From Clostridia bacterium (GTDB taxonomy: Bacteria; Bacillota; Clostridia; Christensenellales; Aristaeellaceae), in the NCBI GenBank assembly GCA_017460395.1, contig JAFUBA010000203.1:45767-109766 (forward strand): a stretch of 64,000 nt of DNA, in the 5' to 3' direction. The notes beneath the pieces were generated by a model. It was not told the origin of the DNA, did not search any database, and saw only the letters and a list, made by a program, of their open reading frames with translations. Within the stretch, counting starts at the first letter, position 1; every line of letters begins with the position of its first letter. The translations under genes were made by a program, and so were the position numbers. Positions 45,006 to 53,668 of this stretch are shown here, piece by piece.

Positions 45006-45938
45006 TCATCTGTTTTTTCTCTGCCGGATGGTCAGCTCCGGCTTGTTCAGTGTCACCAGGGAGTCCGGCGCCACATCCTCTGTGATGAACACGTTGCTCC
45101 CGATGACCGAATCATGCCCGATTCTTGTGTCGCCCAGCACCGATGCACAGGCGTACAGCGTCACATTGTCCTCGATGGTGGGATGACGCTTCTTTCCCTT
45201 CAGCTTCTGCCCGCCCCGGGTGGACAGTGCACCGAGTGTCACACCCTGATAGAGCTTGACATGTTCCCCGATGACTGTGGTTTCGCCGATCACAATGCCC
45301 GTCCCATGGTCAATAAAGAAGTATTCCCCGATGGTGGCCCCGGGGTTGATATCAATGCCGGTTTTCGAATGGGCATGCTCCGACATGATCCGGGGAATCA
45401 TGGGGATCCCCAGTTCCACCATCTCATGTGCAAGACGGTAGACCGCAATGGCATAGAACCCCGGATACGCAAAGATGATGATGTCCCGGTTCTCGGCCGC
45501 CGGATCCCCGTCCACGAGCGCGTCAATGTCTGTGTTGAGCATGCTGCGCACATGGGGGATTCTGCTGAGAAAACGGCTGGACAGCTCCCTTGCCTCCAGG
45601 CTGATCGCCTTTCGGTCCCGCATTTTCCATGTTTCATCAAACGGCAGGACGTTGGCGATCTCGCGCCTGAGCATCAGCCGCACATCCTCCACAGTCATGC
45701 TCAGTGCCTGGACGGGATCATCCACCTCATGATGCCGGTCCGGATAATAGCCAAGAAACAGGATGGAAAACAGTCTTTCAATGATCTCGTGAATTCTCTT
45801 CAGGTCCGGCCGGTATCCAAGTTCCAGCCGGTCCACAGTCCGACCCTTCTGATAGTCGCTGAGAATCATTTCCTCCAGGTAGAGCCCGGTCAGTTTCTGA
45901 TCTGAGCGCATCTCCTGCTCTGAGGTTCTGGCGTCCAT
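45006..45938 (-). CDS. Serine O-acetyltransferase, long form (EpsC-like)
   Basis: The 310-residue protein has a helical N-terminal domain and a C-terminal left-handed beta-helix of hexapeptide repeats (GIDINPGATIGEYFFIDHGTGIVIG). It has the active-site HGTG region and EHVKLYQGVTLGAL typical of serine acetyltransferases. It makes O-acetylserine for cysteine synthesis. No cysteine synthase gene lies beside it. ATG 45938 is chosen because AAGAGGA precedes it; an upstream in-frame start at 46013 has none. Confidence 0.88.
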   Translation of the reverse strand: MDARTSEQEMRSDQKLTGLYLEEMILSDYQKGRTVDRLELGYRPDLKRIHEIIERLFSILFLGYYPDRHHEVDDPVQALSMTVEDVRLMLRREIANVLPFDETWKMRDRKAISLEARELSSRFLSRIPHVRSMLNTDIDALVDGDPAAENRDIIIFAYPGFYAIAVYRLAHEMVELGIPMIPRIMSEHAHSKTGIDINPGATIGEYFFIDHGTGIVIGETTVIGEHVKLYQGVTLGALSTRGGQKLKGKKRHPTIEDNVTLYACASVLGDTRIGHDSVIGSNVFITEDVAPDSLVTLNKPELTIRQRKNR

Positions 45939-46013
45939 GTTTTGTCCTCTTCTATACCTTTTTGTGCCTTTTTTTATCTTTATCACTGCTGATGCAGTGC
46001 ATGCAGCCGGCAT

Positions 46014-46344
46014 CGCATATGTCCATAAGGTGTTTTTTTCAAATCCCTTATCTGTTCTTGTTGATTTCCGAATGAAAATCGTATAAACTTATGACAAGAT
46101 ATCTGCGCTGCTTTTGGAGAAACGCCTGCTGCAAAGGAATCACGTCTTTTCCTTCGGTCTTCCGGAGGGGGACCACAGGAAATTCATTTTCCCCGATTCA
46201 TGCAGGCAAGTCAAGTCATCTGTCCTGTGGGACCTGGCGTGCAGGCAGCACCTTCCACGAAATGGAACGTAAGCAGAATTTCACGCGGCCGTAACTGATT
46301 GGACCTTCCATGAAAATTCGAATCATTCAGACAGGAGGATACAC
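46014..46344. other. Intergenic region upstream of the XRE regulator
   Basis: The 331 bases hold one promoter candidate (TTGATT at 46061-46066, TAAACT at 46084-46089, 17-base spacer, plus strand). The possible leader to the regulator gene is about 250 bases. Short frames here lack ribosome sites. I see no recognised RNA structure. Confidence 0.4.
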
Positions 46345-46749
46345 ATGGCCAGACAGAAGTCATCTCCGCACTCGCCAAAGGGACGCACAAAAAGCACGGT
46401 TCATCAGGCCGATCTGGTTCTTGCATCTCTCGTAAAATCGAAAAGAGAAGAGCTGCAGATGTCACAGACCCATGCTGCCTCCCTGCTGGGCTGCTCCAAC
46501 ACCATGCTGTGTCTGTATGAAAGCGCAAAGCGGCCAATTCCATGGGTCATCATCACCAGGATGGTTGCCGTCTACCATATCAATCCCGCCGCACTGTTTA
46601 CCGCACAAGCGTCTGAGCATACGTATCCTGAGTTTGTGGAACAGTTTCAGGCGAAGAGCTATGCATTTTTTGATATGATTGTCCAGATGCTTGCGCAGGC
46701 GCGCGAAGAAGGAGCGAAGGAAGCACTGGCCGCCCACGGAATCAGCTGA
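46345..46749 (+). CDS. XRE-family transcriptional regulator
   Basis: The 134-residue protein has a Cro/CI-type helix-turn-helix in residues 25-75 (REELQMSQTHAASLLGCSNTMLCLYESAKR) after a basic N-terminal tail, and a helical C-terminus likely used for oligomerisation. AGGAGG precedes the ATG at 46345. It lies 64 bases upstream of rubredoxin and about 1.7 kb before jetA; whether it regulates the defence operon is not shown. Confidence 0.88.
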   Translation: MARQKSSPHSPKGRTKSTVHQADLVLASLVKSKREELQMSQTHAASLLGCSNTMLCLYESAKRPIPWVIITRMVAVYHINPAALFTAQASEHTYPEFVEQFQAKSYAFFDMIVQMLAQAREEGAKEALAAHGIS

Positions 46750-46813
46750 GGATGTCCGGTGTATCTGATTTCATTGTGCATACGTTGCATCAGTACATGA
46801 AAGGAGTGTCTCT

Positions 46814-46972
46814 ATGACCAAGTACGAATGCCCCTGCGGATATGTATATGATCCTGAAGTGGGCGATCCCGACAGCGGCATTGCTCCCGGCACGCCCTGG
46901 GAAGAAGTCCCGGACGACTGGACCTGCCCTACCTGCGGTCTGGGCAAGGACGCGTTCACCCCTGTTGAGTGA
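46814..46972 (+). CDS. Rubredoxin with a shortened first metal knuckle
   Basis: The 52-residue protein ([17 protein letters not shown]...) is a rubredoxin: an iron(Cys)4 electron carrier for oxygen and superoxide reduction in anaerobes. The second knuckle is the normal CPTCG (C38, C41), and DDWTCP and the GxxxGT loop are conserved. The first is CPCG, one residue shorter than the usual CxxCG. AAAGGAG lies upstream. It is followed by its own terminator. Confidence 0.92.
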   Translation: MTKYECPCGYVYDPEVGDPDSGIAPGTPWEEVPDDWTCPTCGLGKDAFTPVE

Positions 46973-46973
46973 C

Positions 46974-47003
46974 AACAAAAAGGAGCTTCGGCTCCTTTTT
47001 GTT
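46974..47003 (+). terminator. Terminator after rubredoxin
   Basis: A 13-bp stem (46974-46986 with 46991-47003) with a stable TTCG loop and TTTTT in the 3' arm. Only 65 bases separate it from the 5'-nucleotidase start, and no clear promoter lies between, so partial read-through may feed the defence operon. Confidence 0.9.
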
Positions 47004-47016
47004 GTTTCCATTATTC

Positions 47017-47043
47017 GGGGATACACATGGGGGATACACATGG
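47017..47043. repeat. Tandem 13-base repeat before the 5'-nucleotidase
   Basis: GGGATACACATGG occurs twice in direct tandem (47018-47030 and 47031-47043). It contains two ATG codons upstream of the chosen start. It may be a simple duplication; a regulatory role is not evident. Confidence 0.55.
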
Positions 47044-47068
47044 CCTCATGGGACAGGGAGTGGAATCT

Positions 47069-48031
47069 ATGGCCTTTGATCTCACACAGCCTCTGGTGAT
47101 CGGCATTTCTTCCAGAGCACTGTTTAATCTTGAGAAGGAAAACTCCATCTTCGAGCAGAAAGGGCTGGAGGCCTACTCTGCCTATCAGCTGGCCCATGAG
47201 CAGGATGTGCTCTCGCCCGGTGCCGGCTTTCCCCTTGTCAGGGCACTGCTTCAGCTTAACGACCTGGCACAGACCGGCAAGCGGCGGCATGTCGTGGAGG
47301 TCATCATTATGTCGCGCAACAGCGCGGACACGTCCCTTCGCATCTTCCACTCCATCAAGCACCATCACCTGGATATCACACGGGCAGCGCTGACAGGCGG
47401 TGCGCCGGTTGTCCCATACCTCAGGCCCTTCCACACGGACCTGTTTCTCTCCGCCTCCTCCCAGGATGTCCAGGAGGCGGTCAATCACGGTACGGCGGCC
47501 GCAAGACTGCTGCTGGGCACGCCGTCATGCCTGTCTGCCCAGGAGCCTTCCCAGATCCGCATTGCCTTTGACGGCGATGCAGTCCTCTTCGGCTCTGAAT
47601 CCGAGAGGATCTATAAGCAGGAAGGCATTGATGCCTTTATGAGCTATGAGCAGAGCCATGCCAATATCCCGCTCTCCATGGGGCCCTTTGCCAACTTCCT
47701 CATGACCCTCTCCCACATACAGAGCCTGTTCCCGGACCAGAGCATGAGTCCCATCCGTATTGCCCTGGTCACATCCCGCAATGCGCCTGCCCACGAGCGC
47801 GCCATCCGGACACTGCGTTCCTGGAAGGTGCGCGTCGACGAGGCGTTCTTCCTGGGCGGTGCCCCCAAGACCGAGGTACTCTCCGCCTTTGGAGCACAGA
47901 TTTTCTTTGACGATCAGGCCCTGCATGCGCTTCCCGCCTCGGGTGTGGTCCCCTCTGCGGTGGTGCCCTATCCTGAGGGCAGCGATCCGTCCATTCCCCT
48001 TGGCACAACGCCCTCGGAAGGAGACCAGTGA
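47069..48031 (+). CDS. Cytosolic-type 5'-nucleotidase (NT5C1-like family)
   Basis: The 320-residue protein matches the 5'-nucleotidase family related to eukaryotic cytosolic 5'-nucleotidase I: GISSRALF near the N-terminus, TGGAPVVPYLRPF, and the diagnostic FDGDAVLFGSESE in the middle, followed by FFLGGAPK and FFDDQ. Such enzymes dephosphorylate nucleoside monophosphates in the cytoplasm. The start ATG 47069 follows GGGAG; a longer frame to 47027 covers the tandem repeat. Its TGA shares a base with the jetA ATG (TGATG), making it the first gene of the Wadjet operon. A role in defence is inference from this coupling. Confidence 0.88.
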   Translation: MAFDLTQPLVIGISSRALFNLEKENSIFEQKGLEAYSAYQLAHEQDVLSPGAGFPLVRALLQLNDLAQTGKRRHVVEVIIMSRNSADTSLRIFHSIKHHHLDITRAALTGGAPVVPYLRPFHTDLFLSASSQDVQEAVNHGTAAARLLLGTPSCLSAQEPSQIRIAFDGDAVLFGSESERIYKQEGIDAFMSYEQSHANIPLSMGPFANFLMTLSHIQSLFPDQSMSPIRIALVTSRNAPAHERAIRTLRSWKVRVDEAFFLGGAPKTEVLSAFGAQIFFDDQALHALPASGVVPSAVVPYPEGSDPSIPLGTTPSEGDQ

Positions 48032-49443
48032 TGCTCAATCTGTTTGATGTGATCCCGAGAGGATTTTTCAATAATCTGTCATCTCAGGCCCGAAACCGGA
48101 TCTGGTCCGACTGTCTCATGATCATCTATGAGGAATATGACCGGGAGGTCAGCTACCGTCTTCCCCGCTCCCGCATTCAGAACACCCTGGCCCGCTATCT
48201 TCTCGAAAACCAGGTGGACTGGCAGGACCCGGAGGTGGATGATCCGAAAAACTACATGACCATCGCAGGGAGCATCATCCGAAATCTGTGCAGCCCCGAT
48301 GTCCGGTGGCTGGAGGAGGACAGTGACGAGAACACCTTCGAAAAACAGATCGTCATGACGGAGCAGGGGATCATGCTCGCCGAGTTCCTTCTTCAGCTCC
48401 GCCAGCCCGAGAAGGATGAGTATGCCAGCTACATTCTCGGGATCTATCATATTGTTACAAGCCAGACGATCTGGGAGACCGCCCCCTATGAGGACGGCCT
48501 GAGGGGCATCTACAGAAATGCCAAGGCCCTCTCCAAGTCCCTCAAAAAGCTGTCCACCTTCATTCGGAAAATCATTGAGCGCATGGCCTCGGAGGAGTCC
48601 CTCAAGAGCCTGACGGACAATATCGTGGAGTACTGCGACGGTTCCTTCATCCGCGAGTACTCACGCCTCACCCGGGGACAGAACATCCATCTGTACCGCG
48701 GCGACATCCGAAGAAAGCTGGAGGAGATCAGAGACGATCTGGAGCTTGAGGAAAGAATGGCCAGGTCCTGTGCCGAGATCGATCATCTCTCTCTGGAGCA
48801 TGCACACCTGCGGATCCAGGAGATGATGGATTCCGCCCAGCGCTTCCTTTTTGACGATTATGACCGGATCATGGCGGATATCCGTCACAAGATCTACCTC
48901 TATATGCAGCTGGCCCTCGGGCGCGCCAGGTTCCTCCAGCAGAGGGAATCCAGCGCAAGAAGCCAGGTGCAGCAGGCGCTTCGCCAGCTGGTGTCCTCCG
49001 TGGACGAGAGCAGCATCCGCGAGGAAATCCCCGAGGACATGCAGCATCTGTTCAACCTTCACATGTACGAGTACATCGATACCCGCTCCATCCGTTTCCC
49101 CCGCCGCTTCCAGATGATCCGGGAGACGGAGGCAGTGGACGTACAGGAGATGACCGAGGAGGATCTTGTGCGCGAGCGGCAGATGCAGCAGAGAGAGGCA
49201 CACAATCCCTTCTCCAAACAGAAAATGAAGCTGTTCCTCGATCTCCAGATGCAGGGAAAAGATGTCCTGCACACCGAGGATCTGCCGCTTTCCTCCCAGC
49301 AGGATCTCCTCACCTCCCTCTCCTCGGTCGCCTATGCCCAGGAGAACGGCTATGCCATCGTCCCGGAGGAGGGGTACGTGGAGGCAGACAGGATCCTGCT
49401 GAGGCGCTTTGAAGTCAGACGCGCCACAAAGCGCTCCACATGA
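48031..49443 (+). CDS. jetA: Wadjet system protein JetA (MukF/kleisin-partner type)
   Basis: The 470-residue protein has no membrane segment and matches the JetA family of the type carrying DUF5716: the N-terminus LNLFDVIPRGFFNNLSSQAR and the VSYRLPRSR segment, then long helices. JetA, JetB and JetC form an SMC-like complex that recognises circular plasmid DNA by loop extrusion, and JetD cuts it. AAGGAG lies seven bases before ATG 48031, inside the end of the nucleotidase gene. A 39-base gap separates it from jetB. Confidence 0.88.
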   Translation: MLNLFDVIPRGFFNNLSSQARNRIWSDCLMIIYEEYDREVSYRLPRSRIQNTLARYLLENQVDWQDPEVDDPKNYMTIAGSIIRNLCSPDVRWLEEDSDENTFEKQIVMTEQGIMLAEFLLQLRQPEKDEYASYILGIYHIVTSQTIWETAPYEDGLRGIYRNAKALSKSLKKLSTFIRKIIERMASEESLKSLTDNIVEYCDGSFIREYSRLTRGQNIHLYRGDIRRKLEEIRDDLELEERMARSCAEIDHLSLEHAHLRIQEMMDSAQRFLFDDYDRIMADIRHKIYLYMQLALGRARFLQQRESSARSQVQQALRQLVSSVDESSIREEIPEDMQHLFNLHMYEYIDTRSIRFPRRFQMIRETEAVDVQEMTEEDLVRERQMQQREAHNPFSKQKMKLFLDLQMQGKDVLHTEDLPLSSQQDLLTSLSSVAYAQENGYAIVPEEGYVEADRILLRRFEVRRATKRST

Positions 49444-49482
49444 CATTGCCCACCGGGGGCCTGAAAGGAAGGAAATCACCCG

Positions 49483-50331
49483 ATGATCCAAGTTGAGAAC
49501 GCCACAGAAGAAAAGATCCCTGCAGGCAGCGAAGATGCGGAGAAGACTTTGAACCAGGTGCCGCCTGTCCCGGCATCACGGGACAGCGCGGATGACGATC
49601 CGCCTTTTCAGCGCTTTTACCGGGATGCAAGCCTTTCTGACCGGGAGGACTTTCAGCGCGCCTGCCGGCGCCTGCTCAAGACCACGTTTGTGGTGCGCGA
49701 CCGGGACCCTGATTCCAAGCGCCTGTATTTCTTCCTCTCCCGGCACCAGGAAGAAGTGAGCGATTACCTGCTGCCCCTTGGCTTTGAGGCCTACGTGGAT
49801 CGCGACATGGGGTTTGCCATGCTCCGGTCCCTCGAGGATCCCTCCCTTGGCAAGCCGAGAACCGGACATCTGTATCTGAGAAAGCAGGAGAGCATTGTGC
49901 TGTGCTGTCTGTGGGTTCTGTATGCAGACCGTATGAAGAGCGGGACCCTGCGAAAGACCGTGCCGGTGACCATGGGCGATCTGCGTTTTGAACTGGAAAA
50001 ATACGGTGCCAGGGACCTGGTGGACAAGACCGCCATGGCCTCCATTCTCGCCCTCTTTGCCCGTTTTTCTCTCCTGGATACCACAGGCAAGATCGGTGAG
50101 GAGGACTTCACCATCCACCTGTACCCCTCCATGCTCTTTGCCCTGGACAGTGAGGCCTTCCGCGCCTTTGTCGACACCACGGCCGAGCGCATGAAGGAGG
50201 AGGGCGACACCTGGGAGAACACAGAAGCGGATGCCGGCGATGATGATGAAGATGAGGAAGAAGATCTGGCAGATGGCCTTTCAGATGAGGACAAGAACCT
50301 GACGCTGCAGGAGGTGGAAGAGAATGAGTGA
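49483..50331 (+). CDS. jetB: Wadjet system protein JetB (DUF4194 type)
   Basis: The 282-residue protein has a disordered acidic N-terminus (1-45), a winged-helix central region (FQRFYRDASLSDREDFQRA...RKQESIVLCCLWVLYADR) typical of the MukE-like JetB, and a very acidic tail (GDDDEDEEEDLADGLSDEDK). It bridges the SMC heads with JetA. GGAAGGAAA precedes the ATG. Its end overlaps the jetC start by eight bases. Confidence 0.9.
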   Translation: MIQVENATEEKIPAGSEDAEKTLNQVPPVPASRDSADDDPPFQRFYRDASLSDREDFQRACRRLLKTTFVVRDRDPDSKRLYFFLSRHQEEVSDYLLPLGFEAYVDRDMGFAMLRSLEDPSLGKPRTGHLYLRKQESIVLCCLWVLYADRMKSGTLRKTVPVTMGDLRFELEKYGARDLVDKTAMASILALFARFSLLDTTGKIGEEDFTIHLYPSMLFALDSEAFRAFVDTTAERMKEEGDTWENTEADAGDDDEDEEEDLADGLSDEDKNLTLQEVEENE

Positions 50332-53300
50332 GCATGCCCCGATTTCCCCGGAGCTCGTGTATGATCTGGCCCGCAAGGATAACACCCGCAAGACGGCCAC
50401 CCGGCTGCGCCTCATCAACTGGGCAAGGTTCCAGGATGTGACCATCCGCCTGGGCGGCTCCACCCTGATTACCGGCGTCAACACGTCCGGAAAGTCCACG
50501 GTGCTGGACGCCATCATGTATGTACTGTGCGCCAACACCAAGTTCAATCAGGCCGCCGATGACAGGGACCGGGACGTGACCGGCTATGTCCGCGGCAACA
50601 CCCACTCCGACGGCCCCCAGCAGTACCTCCGCCAGGGCGCCGTGGTGGGCTATATCGCCCTGGAGTTCTGGGACCCCACCATCCATGACAATCTTGTCAT
50701 CTGCGCCTGCATCGAAAGCCCCCAGGAGAACGCCAGCACCACCCGCTGGCTGGTGAAACAGAACGCCTGCCTGGAGGATTTTTCCTTCACCTCAAAGGAA
50801 AACGGGAAGATGATCACCACGCCCGTCTCCCGCCTGACCTTCCGCGGTGAAAAGATGAAGATGGGGGACTTTCTCGCCAAGGAAAAGGGGCGGGAGACCG
50901 TCCTTCGCACCCTGGGCCTTCGCTGCAGCCCGCAGCAGCTGCGCCACAAGCTTCTTCGCATGATGGCCTGCAGGACGGACAGCAATCTCAGCCGCTTCAT
51001 TCAGGACAACGTCCTGGAGCCCAAGGGCATTCAGTCCCTGCAGTCCCTGCGCAGTTCCATGGACCGCTTCCAGGAGATGCGCTCCATGTATCAGCAGCTG
51101 CTCGAAAAGCAGAAGCTTCTGCGCGAGGTAAGCCGCCAGAGCGAAAAGTACCACGCCCACGAGGACCGGGTGCGGCTCTTTCGCCTGATGCTGGTCTACC
51201 AGGAATACGTGTATGTGACAGAAGAGCAGGCGCGGCTCAGTCAGGAGCTTCGCGACAGCGAAAGCCGGAAAAAGGCCGCGGTCGTGGCCTTTGAGGAGGC
51301 CGAGGTGCGGCGCGACCGCGCCCAGGAGCACTATGCCGTGGTCTCCAGCAATGAGGTGATTCAGAATTTCCACGCCTCCCAGAAGGCGCTGGAGGACCAG
51401 ATTGCTGCCATGGAGGATGACCGGACGAAATATGAAGAGGCCGTAAAGCGTCTGGATGATCTGCAGAATGCTCTGTGCGGCCCGCTTCGCTGGCTGTGCC
51501 TTGAGCAGGGGCGAGACAGCGAGCTTCTCTTCCAGGTTGCCGGCCTTCACACGGACAGCAACACCTACCGTGCAGCCTTTGAAAAGCTCTGCGGCCGGGT
51601 GGACGACATCACAGGCCAGCTGCAGAGCACCCGGGTGCACCTGGAAGATCAGATCAAAAAAAGCGAGCAGCGCCTGGCGGATCTCCAGTCCCGTCTGGAG
51701 GCACTGAAACGGGGACAGCGTGTCCTTCCCCAGGATATACAGCGGGCCTGGGATGCCGTCCGGGACGCGCTGCCGGACACGTCGCCCGTGCGCATCTTTG
51801 CAGACCTCGTGGACGATATCCAGGACGAGAGCTGGCGGGACGCGCTGGAGCATTTTCTCGGCGTCCACCGCTTTGACCTGATCCTGAACCCGGAGGACGC
51901 AAAGGCGGCCGTGGAAGTACTGAAGCATTTCCCGGACACAGGCCTTTCCGTCCTGGTCGGCTCAAAAGAGGAGCCACTGTTTTCCCAGGAGGCAGGCGGC
52001 GAATACGCCGACAGTCTTCTGCTCATCCGCCAGGCGGATGCAAAGCGTGCAGCAAGGCACCTTCTCTCTCACATCCGCCTGTGTGCCACCACAGAGGAAG
52101 CGCTCCGCTACCCGCAGGGCGCCCTGACACGGGACGGCTTCGTGGTGGAGCATGCAGCCGCCAGGTATATGGACCCCTCTGATATCGACTATGTCCTGGG
52201 AGAGAGCGCCATCCCGCTGCAGATCCACTACCTCACCCGCCTGTCGGAGGAGACAGAGGAGGAGCTGGCAGCGCTTCAGGAGAAATACCGTGACGTGACA
52301 GAAAAGCTCCGGAGCCTGAGGACAGCGCAGTGGAAGGCAGAGTACTACCGCTTTGACGCACCCCAGCTGCTGCTCCAGACCGAAGCCGCCCTGAAAAAGC
52401 TCCAGGACCAGCTGGAGCAGGTACGGCGGGACCCGTCCATTGCCAGCGCCATCGCCATGCTGGAGACAGCGGAGAAAGACCTGAAATCCGCAAGGCTCCT
52501 TGCCCAGAAGGCCGGGGACGAAAAGCGGGATGCGGAGGTTTCCTGCCAGCGCCTCGCGGGACAGCTGCAGGACCTTGAACGCTCCCTGAAGGAGCGGACG
52601 GATGCCTGGGAGGAGGAGCGAAGGCGGGAGGCTTCCATGGTGGAGCTGATGCAGGCGCAGTACGATGAGCGGCGGAAAAACAAAAATACGACCATCGTCA
52701 TCCATGAGCGCCAGGTACAGCGGCTCGAAAGCGATCTGGACGCCGTGCGTGACGACCTGGAAAATGCGCAGCTGGCCTACCTGCAGCTGATGGGCATGAA
52801 CCTGAACATGCGCGGTCCGTCCCAGATTCCCTTCTTCCTCGGGCAGCTGCGGGAGATCACCAACATCGAGATAGAGGAGACGGACCGCAAGGTCAAAGAC
52901 GCCTTCCATCGCCTGGAAAGCGACTTCCTGCACGACTTTGTCTCCACCCTCTCCGAGCAGATTGAACAGGCCCGGCGCGACATCCGCGAGCTCAATGATA
53001 CCCTGCGCCAGCTCCCCTTCGGGCAGGACAGCTATCGCTTTATTCTGCGTGAAAAGCCGGAGCGCAAGGCATTCTTTGACATCTGCCGGCAGATGAGCTC
53101 CAACCTCCTCACCCCCGAGGATGAGCTGGCCGGGATGGACGATATCGGGCAGGAGATCCAGGACTTCATCCATATCGTGCTCGCCGAGGAGGACGAGGAA
53201 GAATACACGGACTATCGGCGGTATTTCTTCTACGACATGGAAATCACCTCCCGCCAGGGTGAGACCACCGTCACCGCCTCCCTCTCCAAAAAGCAGGGCA

Positions 53301-53629
53301 GCGCCAGTGCCGGCGAAAAGAACACGCCTTACCTGATCATCCTCGCTGCCTCCCTCCTCCAGTGCTACCCCCAGAAAGCCGTCTGTGCCCGCATGGCCTT
53401 CCTCGATGAGGCCTTCCATGCCCTCAGCCAGGACCGTGCCGAGCAGCTGGTGCGCTACTTTGAGGACCATCACTTCCAGGTCATCTATGCGGCACCGCCC
53501 AAGATGATCTACCCCATCGGGCCATGGATCTCCACCGTCGTGTCCCTGATTCAGACGGGCCGCTACACCCAGGCCGTGGAAGGACTGATTGATGTGGAGG
53601 AGGAGGAAAAGCCGCAGGACCCAACCTGA
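50324..53629 (+). CDS. jetC: Wadjet system SMC-like ATPase JetC
   Basis: The 1101-residue protein is built like MukB/SMC: an N-terminal ATPase half with Walker A GVNTSGKST (residues 51-59), long coiled coils and a hinge in the middle. The C-terminal half has the signature-like SASAGEKNTPYLI and the Walker B MAFLDEAFHAL (Asp1028, Glu1029). It drives DNA loop extrusion that senses plasmids. The start ATG lies inside jetB, so the two are coupled. A 39-base gap leads to jetD. Confidence 0.93.
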   Translation: MSEHAPISPELVYDLARKDNTRKTATRLRLINWARFQDVTIRLGGSTLITGVNTSGKSTVLDAIMYVLCANTKFNQAADDRDRDVTGYVRGNTHSDGPQQYLRQGAVVGYIALEFWDPTIHDNLVICACIESPQENASTTRWLVKQNACLEDFSFTSKENGKMITTPVSRLTFRGEKMKMGDFLAKEKGRETVLRTLGLRCSPQQLRHKLLRMMACRTDSNLSRFIQDNVLEPKGIQSLQSLRSSMDRFQEMRSMYQQLLEKQKLLREVSRQSEKYHAHEDRVRLFRLMLVYQEYVYVTEEQARLSQELRDSESRKKAAVVAFEEAEVRRDRAQEHYAVVSSNEVIQNFHASQKALEDQIAAMEDDRTKYEEAVKRLDDLQNALCGPLRWLCLEQGRDSELLFQVAGLHTDSNTYRAAFEKLCGRVDDITGQLQSTRVHLEDQIKKSEQRLADLQSRLEALKRGQRVLPQDIQRAWDAVRDALPDTSPVRIFADLVDDIQDESWRDALEHFLGVHRFDLILNPEDAKAAVEVLKHFPDTGLSVLVGSKEEPLFSQEAGGEYADSLLLIRQADAKRAARHLLSHIRLCATTEEALRYPQGALTRDGFVVEHAAARYMDPSDIDYVLGESAIPLQIHYLTRLSEETEEELAALQEKYRDVTEKLRSLRTAQWKAEYYRFDAPQLLLQTEAALKKLQDQLEQVRRDPSIASAIAMLETAEKDLKSARLLAQKAGDEKRDAEVSCQRLAGQLQDLERSLKERTDAWEEERRREASMVELMQAQYDERRKNKNTTIVIHERQVQRLESDLDAVRDDLENAQLAYLQLMGMNLNMRGPSQIPFFLGQLREITNIEIEETDRKVKDAFHRLESDFLHDFVSTLSEQIEQARRDIRELNDTLRQLPFGQDSYRFILREKPERKAFFDICRQMSSNLLTPEDELAGMDDIGQEIQDFIHIVLAEEDEEEYTDYRRYFFYDMEITSRQGETTVTASLSKKQGSASAGEKNTPYLIILAASLLQCYPQKAVCARMAFLDEAFHALSQDRAEQLVRYFEDHHFQVIYAAPPKMIYPIGPWISTVVSLIQTGRYTQAVEGLIDVEEEEKPQDPT

Positions 53630-53668
53630 ATGACCACCTGACAGAACGGACGACAGAAAGGACATTGC

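Noticed and set aside
46091..46294. A 67-codon plus-strand frame upstream of the XRE gene
   Set aside because: No ribosome site and no recognisable content; it lies in the leader region.
47018..47043. Tandem repeat considered as the start of a CRISPR array
   Set aside because: There are only two direct copies with no spacers and no cas genes nearby.
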